Source: Chryseotalea sanaruensis (lineage in GTDB: Bacteria; Bacteroidota; Bacteroidia; Cytophagales; Cyclobacteriaceae). From it: a stretch of 64,000 nucleotides of DNA. The translations under genes and the position numbers were made by a program. Shown piece after piece: positions 40,458-50,175 of this stretch. Each line of letters begins with the position of its first letter. The first letter of the stretch is position 1. The notes under the pieces were generated by a model. That model searched no databases. It was not told where the DNA came from and saw only the letters and a program-made list of their open reading frames with translations. Location of the stretch: assembly GCF_003990915.1 (NCBI RefSeq), contig NZ_BHXQ01000008.1:124001-188000 (forward strand), given 5' to 3'.

Positions 40458-41897
40458 TTGAGTAAATTAAAACAACTAGCAGGCGAAACTATTCTTTACG
40501 GCCTTGGCAGCATGCTTCCGAGAGTATTGAACTTTTTATTAGTCCCGCTTCATACGATAAATATGTTTAGCAAGGCAGAGTACGGTGTTATTACCAAGCT
40601 CTTCGCTTTTGTTGCCGTTGTAAATATTGTTTACATGTTTGGTATGGAAACGGCTTTTTTCCGTTTTGCTACCAAGGCAAAGGCAGATGTAAAACGTATC
40701 TTCAACCTTACACAAACCACGGTTATCATAATTAGCGGAACTTTGTCTGCTCTTTTCATAGTATTTGCTCAAAGTATAGCTACTGCATTGGGGATTCCAG
40801 AACATCCTGAATTTATAATCTGGCTCACGGCACTCATGTTGATCGATGCTTTAGTGGCCATTCCTTTTGCACGGCTCCGACTAGAGAAAAAAGCTTTTCT
40901 TTTCGCTGCTATCAAAATTGCTAATGTGATCTTATTAATAGCACTCAACTTTTACTTTCTAAAAATTGCTTACGATCCTTCAGTAGGTGTAGGATATGTT
41001 ATTCTGGCTAACCTCATAGCTAATGCCTTATTTGTTCTTCTCTTCATTAAAGTACTCATCGCCTGGCGACCTGCTTGGGACAAACAGATTACCCCACAAC
41101 TATTTTCTTATGCTTATCCGGTGATGCTTACCGGTGTAGCTGGTATGATTAACGAAATGTTTTCAAGAACTATGCTTGACTGGTGGTTGCCAAAAGATTT
41201 TTATCCTGGTCAATCACAAGAGGATGCCATGGGTATATTTGGTGCTTGCTACAAATTTGCTGTGTTCATGAATTTAGGCATTCAGGCTTTTCGGTATGCT
41301 GCCGAGCCTTTCTTCTTTTCTAATGCCAGCGACAAAAACTCTCCTGCTCTTTTTGCCAAGATTAATCATTTCTTCATAATCGTTTGTTGTATTGTACTTG
41401 TTGGCATCAGCATCAACTTAGACATTCTTAAATATTTTATTGGGTCAGACTTCCAGACGGGACTCGAAATTGTTCCTGTTCTTTTGCTGGCCTATTTATT
41501 CCTCGGTGTCTACTACAACCTGAGTGTCTGGTTTAAATTAACAGACAAGACACATTATGGCACTATCATTTCCTTTATTGGGGTAGTTATAACAGTTGCC
41601 GGAAATTACTTTTTAATACCAATAGCCGGATTCATGGGCAGCAGTCTAGCAGCTTTTCTTTGTTACTTTGGTATGACAGTTTTTTGTTTTGTATGGGGGC
41701 AGCGTTATTACCCAATCCCTTACAATATCAGGGCAGCAATTGTCTACATCACCATTTCCTTTGCTTTAGTGTATATTGTTAATGCTGTACCTATTAAACA
41801 TGCTGTATTGGCCCCTGTTTTTCATATATCGGTGTTAGCACTTTTCACTTACCTTATTTACAAAAAAGAAAAGGCCTATTTGATGCAAAGTGTTTAA
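40458..41897 (+). CDS. Polysaccharide/lipid-linked sugar flippase (MOP superfamily)
   Basis: The likely start is TTG at 40458, giving MSKLKQLAGETILYGLGSMLPRVLNF, the usual N-terminus of this family; the open frame further upstream (to 40353) is translated from a repeat and should be dropped. This gives 479 residues with 12-14 hydrophobic helices. Members of the MATE/Wzx group flip undecaprenyl-linked sugars. Charged residues in membrane segments (for example SRTMLDWWLP, FRYAAEPFFF) are typical. No glycosyltransferases adjoin, so the transported glycan is unknown. Confidence 0.88.
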   Translation: MSKLKQLAGETILYGLGSMLPRVLNFLLVPLHTINMFSKAEYGVITKLFAFVAVVNIVYMFGMETAFFRFATKAKADVKRIFNLTQTTVIIISGTLSALFIVFAQSIATALGIPEHPEFIIWLTALMLIDALVAIPFARLRLEKKAFLFAAIKIANVILLIALNFYFLKIAYDPSVGVGYVILANLIANALFVLLFIKVLIAWRPAWDKQITPQLFSYAYPVMLTGVAGMINEMFSRTMLDWWLPKDFYPGQSQEDAMGIFGACYKFAVFMNLGIQAFRYAAEPFFFSNASDKNSPALFAKINHFFIIVCCIVLVGISINLDILKYFIGSDFQTGLEIVPVLLLAYLFLGVYYNLSVWFKLTDKTHYGTIISFIGVVITVAGNYFLIPIAGFMGSSLAAFLCYFGMTVFCFVWGQRYYPIPYNIRAAIVYITISFALVYIVNAVPIKHAVLAPVFHISVLALFTYLIYKKEKAYLMQSV

Positions 41898-41996
41898 GCA
41901 CTACCAACAAGAAGGCATTCACTATTTTTTATTATTTTTGAAATTACTTTGTGTAGTATTTCGTTTAATACACACAAGTCCTTTAAAACAGCGCTA

Positions 41997-43760
41997 ATGC
42001 TTCCATTTTCAAAACGTTTGCTTTTCATTTTACTGAGCATTTTACTCAGCTTCCCTGCTTTTACACAAAAGCGAAAGAAGGCAGACATAGATGCCATGGA
42101 GGCCAACGCTAAAGATAGGGAGGCAGAATTCTACTTTACCGAAGGCCAGAAATTCTTTATCCTTGAAGATTATGCCAAAGCACTGTTGTTTTACCAAAAA
42201 GCAGTAGCGCTGGCACCTGAAAATGCCACCATCCACTTCAAGATTGCAGATGTTTTAAACAGAGGCACCAAAGAAGAAGATCTTCAGCGCGCAGCAGCAA
42301 GTATTGAACAAGCGCTGCGTTTCGAAAAGAAAAACAAATATTTCTACCTGCTCGCTGCTAATATTTACAATGGACTTTCTCGCTTTGATAAAGCTGCCGA
42401 AGCCTATGAACAATTAATTAAGCAGGTGCCGGGCTCTGATGACTTTCTATTTGAGTTAGGTGCGACCTATCAATTTGCAAATAATCTTGATAAAGCAATA
42501 AAAGTATATGACCGTGCCGAAGTAAGTATGGGCGTAAATGAAATGTCATCTATACAGAAAGTAAGGTTATACCTTGAACTGAATAAGGTAAGTGATGCAC
42601 AGCAAGAGGCAGAAAAACTTTTAGCGCTCGACCCGGCCGAAATGCGCTATCCTATGAGCCTGGCTGAATTGTTTTCACAGCAAGGTTTAAAAGACCAATC
42701 CATTGTGTTTCTGGAAAACTTCCTTAAAGATAATAAAGAAGAAACCGGACAGGCACAAATGATGCTGGCTGGTTTATATCGAGAAACAAAACGCTATGAA
42801 GAGGCCGAAAAGCTACTACTTGTTTTGTTCGACAACGATGAGATTGAGTTTGGCAGCAAGGCTTTAATTATTGCCACACTTAATGCCGAAATTAATCAGG
42901 CTAAAGGAATGGGTTCTGACACAGATGAGACACAGAACCTTGCTTTTGCACTTTACGAGAAGTTAGTTAAAACCAACACAGAAGAATCACAACTTTATAT
43001 TTTGGGCGGAGATTTATACCTCACTGCAGGCGATCAACAGAAGGCAAAAGAAGCCTATCAGAAAGCCATATCGCTTGATCAGGTAAACCTTGAAGTGTGG
43101 CAAAACCTACTTTATATAGAAGCACAACAGGAACAGTTTGATGCACTTGCTACTCATGCTGAACAGGCATTAGAGTATTATCCAAATCAGGGCATGGTTC
43201 ATTATTTCAGAGGTTATGCGAAATTTCGTAAAAGACAATTTAGAGATGCTGTAACATCATTAGAACAAGCCAAACGCTTATCTGAAAACAACCCAGCATT
43301 TATAAACGATTTGAATGGTTTACTGGGCGATGCCTACTATGCGCTGAAAGACTACGTTAAATCTGATAAAGCTTATGAAGAGGCATTAGCCTTTAATCCA
43401 AATAACGATGGTGTATTAAACAACTACAGTTTCTACCTGGCCATTCGTAAACAGAATTTGGAGAAAGCCGAAAAAATGGCCGAGCAACTAATCAAAAACA
43501 ATCCTAACGAAGCTGCCTACCTTGATACCTATGCATGGGTGCTCTACAGTAGAGAAAAATATAAAGAAGCAAAAAAAATAATAGAGCGTGCCTTAAGTAA
43601 CAATGGTAATAACGCAACGCATTTAGAGCATTATGGCGATATTCTTTTCAAACTTGGCGAAGTAGACAATGCTGTTCAGCAATGGGAAAAAGCAAAAAAA
43701 CTAAACGCTAACAACGAAGTTCTCGATAAAAAAATCGCCAATCGTAAAATCTATGAATAA
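41997..43760 (+). CDS. TPR-repeat protein, secreted or envelope-anchored
   Basis: 587 residues from the ATG at 41997, whose next residues (LPFSKRLLFILLSILLSFPAFTQ) form a signal peptide; the frame opens 48 bases earlier. About 13 tetratricopeptide repeats run from residue 40 to the end, with consensus stretches such as YAKALLFYQKAVALAPENATIHFKIAD and YKEAKKIIERALSNNG. It is a periplasmic scaffold candidate. It overlaps the DUF4292 lipoprotein gene by eight bases and so probably works with it and the EnvC-like protein. A -7 element, TATTTTTG at 41933-41940, lies upstream. Confidence 0.85.
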   Translation: MLPFSKRLLFILLSILLSFPAFTQKRKKADIDAMEANAKDREAEFYFTEGQKFFILEDYAKALLFYQKAVALAPENATIHFKIADVLNRGTKEEDLQRAAASIEQALRFEKKNKYFYLLAANIYNGLSRFDKAAEAYEQLIKQVPGSDDFLFELGATYQFANNLDKAIKVYDRAEVSMGVNEMSSIQKVRLYLELNKVSDAQQEAEKLLALDPAEMRYPMSLAELFSQQGLKDQSIVFLENFLKDNKEETGQAQMMLAGLYRETKRYEEAEKLLLVLFDNDEIEFGSKALIIATLNAEINQAKGMGSDTDETQNLAFALYEKLVKTNTEESQLYILGGDLYLTAGDQQKAKEAYQKAISLDQVNLEVWQNLLYIEAQQEQFDALATHAEQALEYYPNQGMVHYFRGYAKFRKRQFRDAVTSLEQAKRLSENNPAFINDLNGLLGDAYYALKDYVKSDKAYEEALAFNPNNDGVLNNYSFYLAIRKQNLEKAEKMAEQLIKNNPNEAAYLDTYAWVLYSREKYKEAKKIIERALSNNGNNATHLEHYGDILFKLGEVDNAVQQWEKAKKLNANNEVLDKKIANRKIYE

Positions 43761-44505
43761 CCTTCACGTAGTATTACTACTTACAAGTGTACTCCTTGTT
43801 GCCTCCTGCAGCAAGAAAACGGTAAGTCATATCGGCACCGGTGTTAAAAAGGAATTAAAAATTGAAAGTATTGATTTTGAATACTTTCATGGCAAAGCAC
43901 GCATGATATTACGTGATGCGAATAAAGAACGTGAAGTAAAGGCTAATATTCGTGTAAGACGAGACAGTGTAATCTGGATGACTTTTTCGGTGATCGGTGT
44001 GCAGGGAGGTAAGGCACTTATCAATAAAGATTCAATCACCATTGTATCTAATATGGAAAAGGAATACTACGTTTTTGACTATGCTGAATTATCTAAAAGA
44101 TTTAATTTCCCAATTAATTACGATGTTATCCAGGCAAGTTTATTAGGGAACCCCATTATTAACCCAAGCACTGAAGATCAAGTCGAGGAGCTGTCATCAA
44201 TGTACCTACTAAAGCAAAAGGCTGGCACTGTTGATGTCGTAAATTTTGTAAATGGTGCATCACTCAAAATTGAGAAAATAGAATTGAAAGAATCAAACTC
44301 AAACAACACACTGAATATTAATTATTCTAACTTTCAACCTGTCGGTAATAAATTATTTCCTTATAATGGCACCATCTCACTGTTCTATAAAGCTATGTCT
44401 GGCCTTTTGAACACAACTATTATTTTTGAATACAATAAAGCTGAGGTAGGCGACCGTGAACTAAGGTTTCCGTTTAACATCCCCAAGAAGTATGACCGCA
44501 GGTAA
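43753..44505 (+). CDS. DUF4292 lipoprotein
   Basis: 250 residues with lipobox LLVASC (Cys19). Family DUF4292 is a LolA/LolB-like half-barrel found in Bacteroidota: the strand patterns ARMILRDANKEREVKANIRVRRDSVIWMTFSVIGVQGGKALINKDS and the terminal EVGDRELRFPFNIPKKYDRR are characteristic. It is placed between the TPR gene (8-base overlap) and the EnvC-like gene (14-base overlap), so the three are translationally coupled. A role in outer-membrane lipoprotein or lipid handling is possible but unproven. Confidence 0.82.
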   Translation: MNNLHVVLLLTSVLLVASCSKKTVSHIGTGVKKELKIESIDFEYFHGKARMILRDANKEREVKANIRVRRDSVIWMTFSVIGVQGGKALINKDSITIVSNMEKEYYVFDYAELSKRFNFPINYDVIQASLLGNPIINPSTEDQVEELSSMYLLKQKAGTVDVVNFVNGASLKIEKIELKESNSNNTLNINYSNFQPVGNKLFPYNGTISLFYKAMSGLLNTTIIFEYNKAEVGDRELRFPFNIPKKYDRR

Positions 44506-45709
44506 GTACACATTTCTCTTACTGCTTTTAATACTCAGTTTTTCTGCTGCTGCACAAAAAACTAAAAACCAGTTACAAGCTGAAAAGCAAAAAAATCTCA
44601 AGAAAATTAAAGAGGTAGAGAAAATACTTTCTGAAACCAATACGCAAAAGAAGAATACACTAGGCGAATTATCTGCTTTAAATCAGCGCATTAGTGCGCA
44701 AGAAAATCTTATCAAGTCGATCAAGGCAGAAACAGAATTACTTAATAAAGAAATAGGAGAAGACAACGGTATTATTGCCGCATTAGAAGAAGACCTGAAG
44801 CATATGCGTAAAGAATATGCTGCCATGCTCTTTGCTGCACAAAAAGCTAACAACAGTGCAACGCGACTCACCTTTTTATTTTCCGCTTCATCATTCGACC
44901 AGTTGGTGATGCGTATGCGTTATATGAAACAATATTCGCAGTTAAGAAAACTTCAGGCAGATCAAATCATTAAAACACAAGACCAACTCGCTTCGCAAGT
45001 AAAAACTACAGAAGCCAAGCGAAATGAGAAGAATGCATTACTTAACGAAGAACTTGCCGAAAACCAACAACTAACCGACCTAAAGAGCAGACAAAAGACC
45101 TTGGTGAAAAATCTGGAGCGTCAGGAAAAGAAACTGCGATCAGATTTGACAGAAACAAAAAAAGCTGTCGCCAAACTGGATAAACTTATTGAGGATATTA
45201 TTAGAGAAGAGATTGAAAAAGCAGCCAGAGAGGAAAGAGAAGCCAAGGCACGCGCTGCCAAAAACAAAACAGTTGCCACACCGGATGCCTCTATCGCCTT
45301 ATCTGCTTCTTTTGAAGAGAATAAAAGTAAATTCTCCTGGCCAACCGAAGGTTTTGTATCAGATCCATTTGGGACGCATATGCACCCGATTTTGAAAGGA
45401 ATAGTTGTGAAGAATGAAGGCATTAACATTCAGACAAAAAAAGATGAAAAAGTAAAATGCATTTTTAACGGAACAGTAAGTAGAGTAGCTTTCATTCAAG
45501 GTATAGGAACAATCGTGATAATAAAGCACGGTGGCTATTTTACTGTTTACTCCGGTTTAAATGAGGTTCAAGTTAAAACTGGAGAATCCATGAAAACTGA
45601 CCAGCAAATTGGTACTGTAGGCATTAATAAAGATGGCGTACCAGAATTAAGGTTCCAGATCATAAAAAGTTTCACACCTGTAGATCCCCAAACTTGGCTA
45701 AGAAACTAG
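44492..45709 (+). CDS. EnvC-like murein hydrolase activator (degenerate M23)
   Basis: 405 residues with a signal peptide (to residue 21), a long coiled coil at about 25-250 and a C-terminal LytM/M23 domain from about 283. The zinc ligands are lost: in VVKNEGINI the His and Asp of the usual HxGxDI are Asn-type residues, and YSGL replaces the final YxHL. That is the EnvC pattern, in which the protein activates amidases rather than cutting peptidoglycan itself. It is third in the operon with the TPR and DUF4292 genes. Confidence 0.88.
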   Translation: MTAGKYTFLLLLLILSFSAAAQKTKNQLQAEKQKNLKKIKEVEKILSETNTQKKNTLGELSALNQRISAQENLIKSIKAETELLNKEIGEDNGIIAALEEDLKHMRKEYAAMLFAAQKANNSATRLTFLFSASSFDQLVMRMRYMKQYSQLRKLQADQIIKTQDQLASQVKTTEAKRNEKNALLNEELAENQQLTDLKSRQKTLVKNLERQEKKLRSDLTETKKAVAKLDKLIEDIIREEIEKAAREEREAKARAAKNKTVATPDASIALSASFEENKSKFSWPTEGFVSDPFGTHMHPILKGIVVKNEGINIQTKKDEKVKCIFNGTVSRVAFIQGIGTIVIIKHGGYFTVYSGLNEVQVKTGESMKTDQQIGTVGINKDGVPELRFQIIKSFTPVDPQTWLRN

Positions 45710-45776
45710 TCCTCAGCCCATTTAAACAAGCTTTCGTCAATCTTTCACCTTATCTTAACCCTTTACAGATAAGCCC

Positions 45777-45805
45777 TTGGCTTTATTGCTTTTTACCTAT
45801 CTTTG
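45777..45805 (+). promoter_or_regulatory. Predicted tatA promoter
   Basis: TTG (45777-45779), 18 bases, TATCTTTG (45798-45805), 19 bases before the tatA ATG. Confidence 0.6.
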
Positions 45806-45824
45806 TAATCTAAAATTATCAATC

Positions 45825-46064
45825 ATGGAAGCTATCCTATTATTCGGAATTGGTGGTACTGAGGCGCTTTTGATTTTTGGCGTGGTGCTGCTTCTGTTTG
45901 GCGCAAAGAAAATACCTGAATTTGCAAAAGGACTTGGTAAGGGTATCCGCGAATTTAAAGATGCTGTTGGTGGTGTGGAAGACGATATTAAAGACGCAGG
46001 AAGAGATGCAAAACGTAACATCGATTCTACCCGCGAAGCTGGTCGTATCGATATGAAAGACTAA
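45825..46064 (+). CDS. tatA: Twin-arginine translocase subunit TatA
   Basis: 79 residues from the ATG at 45825; the longer frame back to 45777 would start inside the promoter. One N-terminal membrane helix (IGGTEALLIFGVVLLLFG) then the FGAKKIPEFAKGLGKGIREFK hinge and amphipathic helix with the conserved Phe-Gly. The acidic/charged tail (VEDDIKDAGRDAKR) is typical. Forms the translocation pore for folded proteins; the twin-arginine SOD in this window is a candidate client. tatC is not here. Confidence 0.93.
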   Translation: MEAILLFGIGGTEALLIFGVVLLLFGAKKIPEFAKGLGKGIREFKDAVGGVEDDIKDAGRDAKRNIDSTREAGRIDMKD

Positions 46065-46082
46065 TCGCAATTATTTACAGCA

Positions 46083-47516
46083 TTGAAAAAGTATGCTTGC
46101 TTTCGCGCCATGCAAGAAGATCTCCTGCATGGCGCGATTTCTTGTACAGCCATTGTACAATACTTCCTTTCTAATATTCAGGCGCAACAACACCTTAATG
46201 TTTTTTTAAGCGTGTACGACAAAGAAGCGCTTACACAAGCCATCGTTGTCGATCAAAAAATCAAAAACGGCAAAGCCGGTAAGTTGGCCGGCCTGATTGT
46301 CGGCATTAAAGATGTGCTGGCCTATAAAGATCACCCGCTGCAGGCCGCCAGTAAAATGTTGAATGGCTTTTACTCACAATATACTGCAACCGCAGTTCAG
46401 CGCTTATTAGATGAGGATGCTATAATCATCGGCAGACAAAATTGTGATGAGTTTGCGATGGGTTCTTCCAATGAAAACTCCGCTTTTGGCTCTGTTTTAA
46501 ATGCTATTGACAACAACCGGGTACCAGGAGGCTCATCGGGAGGTTCGGCTGTAGCCGTTATGGCCGATATGTGTCATGTCTCACTGGGCTCTGACACTGG
46601 TGGCTCAGTACGACAACCTGCTGCTTTTTGTGGTGTGCTGGGCCTGAAACCCACTTATTCCAGAATTTCAAGGCACGGATTGGTCGCCTTTGGTTCTTCT
46701 TTCGACTGTATAGGTATTTTCGGAAACCACGTGGACGATGTTGCGCTGGTTTTAGAACAGATAGCCGGTGCTGATGAATTTGATAGCACTGTTTCTCAAA
46801 ATGTTGTTTCCAGCTATTCCAATCAACTGACTGAAACTCAAAAATTCAGTATAGCATACATCCCAGAAACTATTGAAAATCCAGCCCTGCAGCCTGAAAT
46901 CAAAGCTACTATTGAAAAAAAGCTAGGCCAATTGAAAGAAGCAGGCCATCAGGTCGAGCCAGTCAACTTTCCCTTAATGGATTATTGTCTGCCAACGTAC
47001 TACATATTGGCTACCGCTGAAGCCAGTGCAAATTTATCGCGCTACGATGGCGTACGTTACGGCCACAGAAGTGCAGATGCGGGTGATCTGACCCAGCTAT
47101 ACAAACAATCCAGGACTGAATGCTTTGGTGGAGAAGTAAAACGCAGAATATTGCTGGGTACTTATATTCTCAGTGCTAGTTATTACGACACGTATTATGC
47201 TAAAGCACAGAAAGTGAGACGCCTTATTCGTGAGCAAACCAAGGCTTTATTTCAAAAATATGATATCCTGATAATGCCAACTACCCCTACCACGGCATTT
47301 CCTTTAGGAAAAAACACAGATGACCCTATGGCCATGTACTTAGCAGATATTTACAGCGTTCATGCTAACGTAGCAGGCATTCCCGGGATATCCGTACCTT
47401 GCGGTGTGGATCATCAGGGTTTACCAATAGGCCTACAGTTATTGGCTGATGATTTTGAGGAAGGCAAACTATTGGCCTTTGCAGATTTTTTAATGAAATT
47501 GAAGGGAGATGTGTAA
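46083..47516 (+). CDS. gatA: Glutamyl-tRNA(Gln)/aspartyl-tRNA(Asn) amidotransferase subunit A
   Basis: Amidase subunit of GatCAB that supplies ammonia to misacylated tRNA. The Ser-cisSer-Lys triad is Lys76 (GIKD), Ser151 (GGSSGGS) and Ser175 (DTGGSVRQP), with the same spacing as in S. aureus GatA. Length 477 from TTG at 46083, which gives the conserved MKKYxxF N-terminus; an ATG nine codons later would remove it. An 11-base-pair hairpin (46104-46136) spans that second ATG. It follows tatA by 18 bases. Confidence 0.93.
   Translation: MKKYACFRAMQEDLLHGAISCTAIVQYFLSNIQAQQHLNVFLSVYDKEALTQAIVVDQKIKNGKAGKLAGLIVGIKDVLAYKDHPLQAASKMLNGFYSQYTATAVQRLLDEDAIIIGRQNCDEFAMGSSNENSAFGSVLNAIDNNRVPGGSSGGSAVAVMADMCHVSLGSDTGGSVRQPAAFCGVLGLKPTYSRISRHGLVAFGSSFDCIGIFGNHVDDVALVLEQIAGADEFDSTVSQNVVSSYSNQLTETQKFSIAYIPETIENPALQPEIKATIEKKLGQLKEAGHQVEPVNFPLMDYCLPTYYILATAEASANLSRYDGVRYGHRSADAGDLTQLYKQSRTECFGGEVKRRILLGTYILSASYYDTYYAKAQKVRRLIREQTKALFQKYDILIMPTTPTTAFPLGKNTDDPMAMYLADIYSVHANVAGIPGISVPCGVDHQGLPIGLQLLADDFEEGKLLAFADFLMKLKGDV
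46104..46136 (+). promoter_or_regulatory. 11-base-pair hairpin in the 5' coding region of gatA
   Basis: CGCGCCATGCA (46104-46114) and TGCATGGCGCG (46126-46136) are perfect arms around an 11-base loop. The first arm includes an in-frame ATG. GC-rich in an otherwise AT-rich gene. Confidence 0.5.
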
Positions 47517-48954
47517 GATTTTTAGCTGTTTAATTTTTCTATTAGCAATAACATCTGTAAAAGCGCAGGTATTGCCCGATTCTGTTATTGTTGCCGACTC
47601 TCTCGAAATTGTAGAAGCGGAATCTGATATCTTATATAAAGAGGATTCAGTGCAAATCAATTATTACTCCTTACCCGCCAACTGGGAGTATATACCTGGA
47701 GATGACGATCCACTCGTTATTGCCGATCGCTTAGCCTGCATACAGAATAAAATACCACTTCGCTACAACGAAAAAATACATGGCTTCATTAATTACTTTA
47801 CTGTGAAAGATCGGGAGTATACCCGCATGATTATTCAGCGGATGGATTTATACTTTCCACTTTTTGAAAAATATTTAGCTGAATACAACTTGCCTGATGA
47901 ATTAAAATACCTGGCCATTATTGAATCTGGATTAAACCCCAGAGCCATCTCACGTGCCCGTGCTGTTGGTCTGTGGCAATTCATGTCAGCCACTGGTCGC
48001 TACTTTGGTTTGCACATCGACTGGTACATTGATGAAAGAATGGATCCGGAAAAATCTACCAAAGCTGCATGCCAATACTTAAAACAATTGTACGGCATGT
48101 TTGGCGACTGGGAACTGGCACTCGCGGCTTATAACAGTGGCCCCGGCAATGTAAAGCGTGCCATTCGTAAGGCTGGATACAAAAAAAGCTTTTGGGACAT
48201 CTATCCATACGTGCCACGCGAAACACGGTCATACGTTCCTCAATTTGTGGCCATCACTTACACCATGAATTACTTAAGTGAACACAACTTTTTAATGAAC
48301 GACCAGGAGGCTTTTCCCCTAAGTGATACAGTACGCGTAAAAAAATACCTTCACTTACCAACCCTTGCCAAGCTTACAGAAACATGCATGGATGACATTA
48401 TTAAACTTAATCCATCCATTCAACACAATGCATTGCCCGATTTAAACAAGTATTATACACTTCACCTACCAACGTATACGTTAGACGCATTGAACAGTAA
48501 CAGACTTGCTATTTTAGATTCTGCCTCTGTTGTAGGTAAAAAAGAATTGGCACTATTGGCGCAGAATGCAGCAGGAAGTACTTACGGTAAAGATAAAATT
48601 GTGTACAAAGTAAAATCTGGTGATGTACTGGGCAGTATTGCCATGCGACATAATGTAAAAGTGACTGATCTTAAAAAATGGAATAACCTGAGTAGCAATA
48701 CCATTCGTGTGGGCCAACGGCTTAATATTTGGCTAAAGCCAAGTGTTTTTACACCCGCAAACACAATTATTGCCAAAGCTCCAATCATTGTACAGTCTGT
48801 ACCAGACTCCAAAACATATACTGTACAGCCTGGCGACTCGTTGTGGAGCATCTCACAAAAATTTCAAGGCCTCACAATTGAGAAAATTAAATCATTGAAT
48901 AAACTCACCACCTCCAAAATTCAGCCAGGTCAAAAATTAGTCATTGGCATTTAA
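47509..48954 (+). CDS. Membrane-bound-type lytic transglycosylase with two LysM domains (MltD-like)
   Basis: 481 residues with signal peptide MCKIFSCLIFLLAITSVKAQ. The SLT domain lies at about 118-260, with the catalytic Glu139 in IIESGLNPRAISRARAVGLWQFM and the later AYNSGPGNVKRAI. Two LysM peptidoglycan-binding modules follow at about 365-408 (YKVKSGDVLGSIAMRHNV) and 435-481 (YTVQPGDSLWSISQKF). This is the MltD arrangement: cleavage of MurNAc-GlcNAc bonds with 1,6-anhydro product. It overlaps gatA by eight bases. Confidence 0.93.
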   Translation: MCKIFSCLIFLLAITSVKAQVLPDSVIVADSLEIVEAESDILYKEDSVQINYYSLPANWEYIPGDDDPLVIADRLACIQNKIPLRYNEKIHGFINYFTVKDREYTRMIIQRMDLYFPLFEKYLAEYNLPDELKYLAIIESGLNPRAISRARAVGLWQFMSATGRYFGLHIDWYIDERMDPEKSTKAACQYLKQLYGMFGDWELALAAYNSGPGNVKRAIRKAGYKKSFWDIYPYVPRETRSYVPQFVAITYTMNYLSEHNFLMNDQEAFPLSDTVRVKKYLHLPTLAKLTETCMDDIIKLNPSIQHNALPDLNKYYTLHLPTYTLDALNSNRLAILDSASVVGKKELALLAQNAAGSTYGKDKIVYKVKSGDVLGSIAMRHNVKVTDLKKWNNLSSNTIRVGQRLNIWLKPSVFTPANTIIAKAPIIVQSVPDSKTYTVQPGDSLWSISQKFQGLTIEKIKSLNKLTTSKIQPGQKLVIGI

Positions 48955-49009
48955 GTCAATTGTGTATTTTTCGCATAAAATTCCGTGACTATTTAGCAAA
49001 GCCATTATT

Positions 49010-50122
49010 ATGATTAAAAAAACATCTATGTCTCGTTTTATAGCTATCATCATAATTGGTTTGCTTACCTACGCATGTACGAGTACACCTGAAGAAAGAG
49101 TGCAGAACCTACCTGCTTCTACTGGCAAATCAGGAGATGTACTCATTTTGATGGACTCAACGCAATGGAAAAGTGAATTAGGTGAAGCCGTTAGAAATAT
49201 TTTTAGTTCAGAAGTTTCAGGCCTACCCAGAAACGAACCAGTTTTTAAGGTTATCTGGGTACATCCAAGCAGTAAAATCAAATTACTCACCCAAATAAGA
49301 AATTTAGTCTACGTTTTTGCGCTAGATCAGTCAAGTGCTGGAACAAGATCCATTACACAAAATCTCTCCGAAGAAACTATTAAGAATATTAAAGCTGACA
49401 GCAGTTTTTATTTAGTAAATAAAAAGAATGAATACTCACGCGGACAAGAAGTAATGTACTTGTTTGGCAATACTACCCAGGAGTTAATTCATCATCTTAA
49501 AAGAGATGGTGCACGTATTCAGGATTTCTTCAATAATGTTGAGAAGCAAAGAATGATGGCGAGTATTATCAAGACTTCTTCTACCAGAAATCATACAGCC
49601 CTTTTACAAAAAGAATATCAGATCAGTTTACATTTTCCTGCAGGCTTTCAACTAGTGCAAAAAGAAAAAGATTTTGTTTGGTTCCGTTCACCAGAATCTG
49701 AAATTGACAAGAATTTCTTTATTGCCCGGAAGCCTTATGAAAGTGAATACCAACTCCTTCCAGACAGTTTGTTAGACTGGAGAGAAAGCATTTGCAGAAG
49801 GTACATCTTTGAAGACCCTGACATGCCACAAAGTTTTATTACTACAGAAAGAAGTATTCCATTTAATCCGGTTAAGGCAAAGCAGGTTAATTTCAATGGT
49901 GCATTTGGCATGGAAATAAGAGGCTTGTGGCGCACGAATAACAAAAGCATGGGCGGCCCTTTTATTAGTTATTCATTTGTGAATGAAGTAGACAAACACA
50001 TTTATTACCTAGAGGGTTTTGTTTACAGCCCCGGTAAACCACAACGCGAACTAATTCGCGAAATGGAAGCCATTGCTTTTACTTTTAAGACTTTCTCCAA
50101 CCCTCCTACAAGTAAAAATTAA
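49010..50122 (+). CDS. DUF4837 lipoprotein
   Basis: 370 residues with a lipobox (LLTYAC, Cys at about 23). Family DUF4837 is restricted to Bacteroidota; characteristic segments are PASTGKSGDVLILMDSTQWKS near the N-terminus and GAFGMEIRGLWRTNNKSMGGPFISY near the C-terminus. Function unknown. A second ATG at 49028 is an alternative start that keeps the signal peptide. It stands downstream of the MltD-like gene with a 55-base gap. Confidence 0.82.
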   Translation: MIKKTSMSRFIAIIIIGLLTYACTSTPEERVQNLPASTGKSGDVLILMDSTQWKSELGEAVRNIFSSEVSGLPRNEPVFKVIWVHPSSKIKLLTQIRNLVYVFALDQSSAGTRSITQNLSEETIKNIKADSSFYLVNKKNEYSRGQEVMYLFGNTTQELIHHLKRDGARIQDFFNNVEKQRMMASIIKTSSTRNHTALLQKEYQISLHFPAGFQLVQKEKDFVWFRSPESEIDKNFFIARKPYESEYQLLPDSLLDWRESICRRYIFEDPDMPQSFITTERSIPFNPVKAKQVNFNGAFGMEIRGLWRTNNKSMGGPFISYSFVNEVDKHIYYLEGFVYSPGKPQRELIREMEAIAFTFKTFSNPPTSKN

Positions 50123-50175
50123 CACCCGGGAACTATTTGCCTGAGCAAAACCTTTAAAGCTACAATGTTTTTACT

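Noticed and set aside
43753..45709. Active M23 endopeptidase
   Set aside because: The HxGxD and HxH metal ligands are absent, so an EnvC-type activator is preferred.
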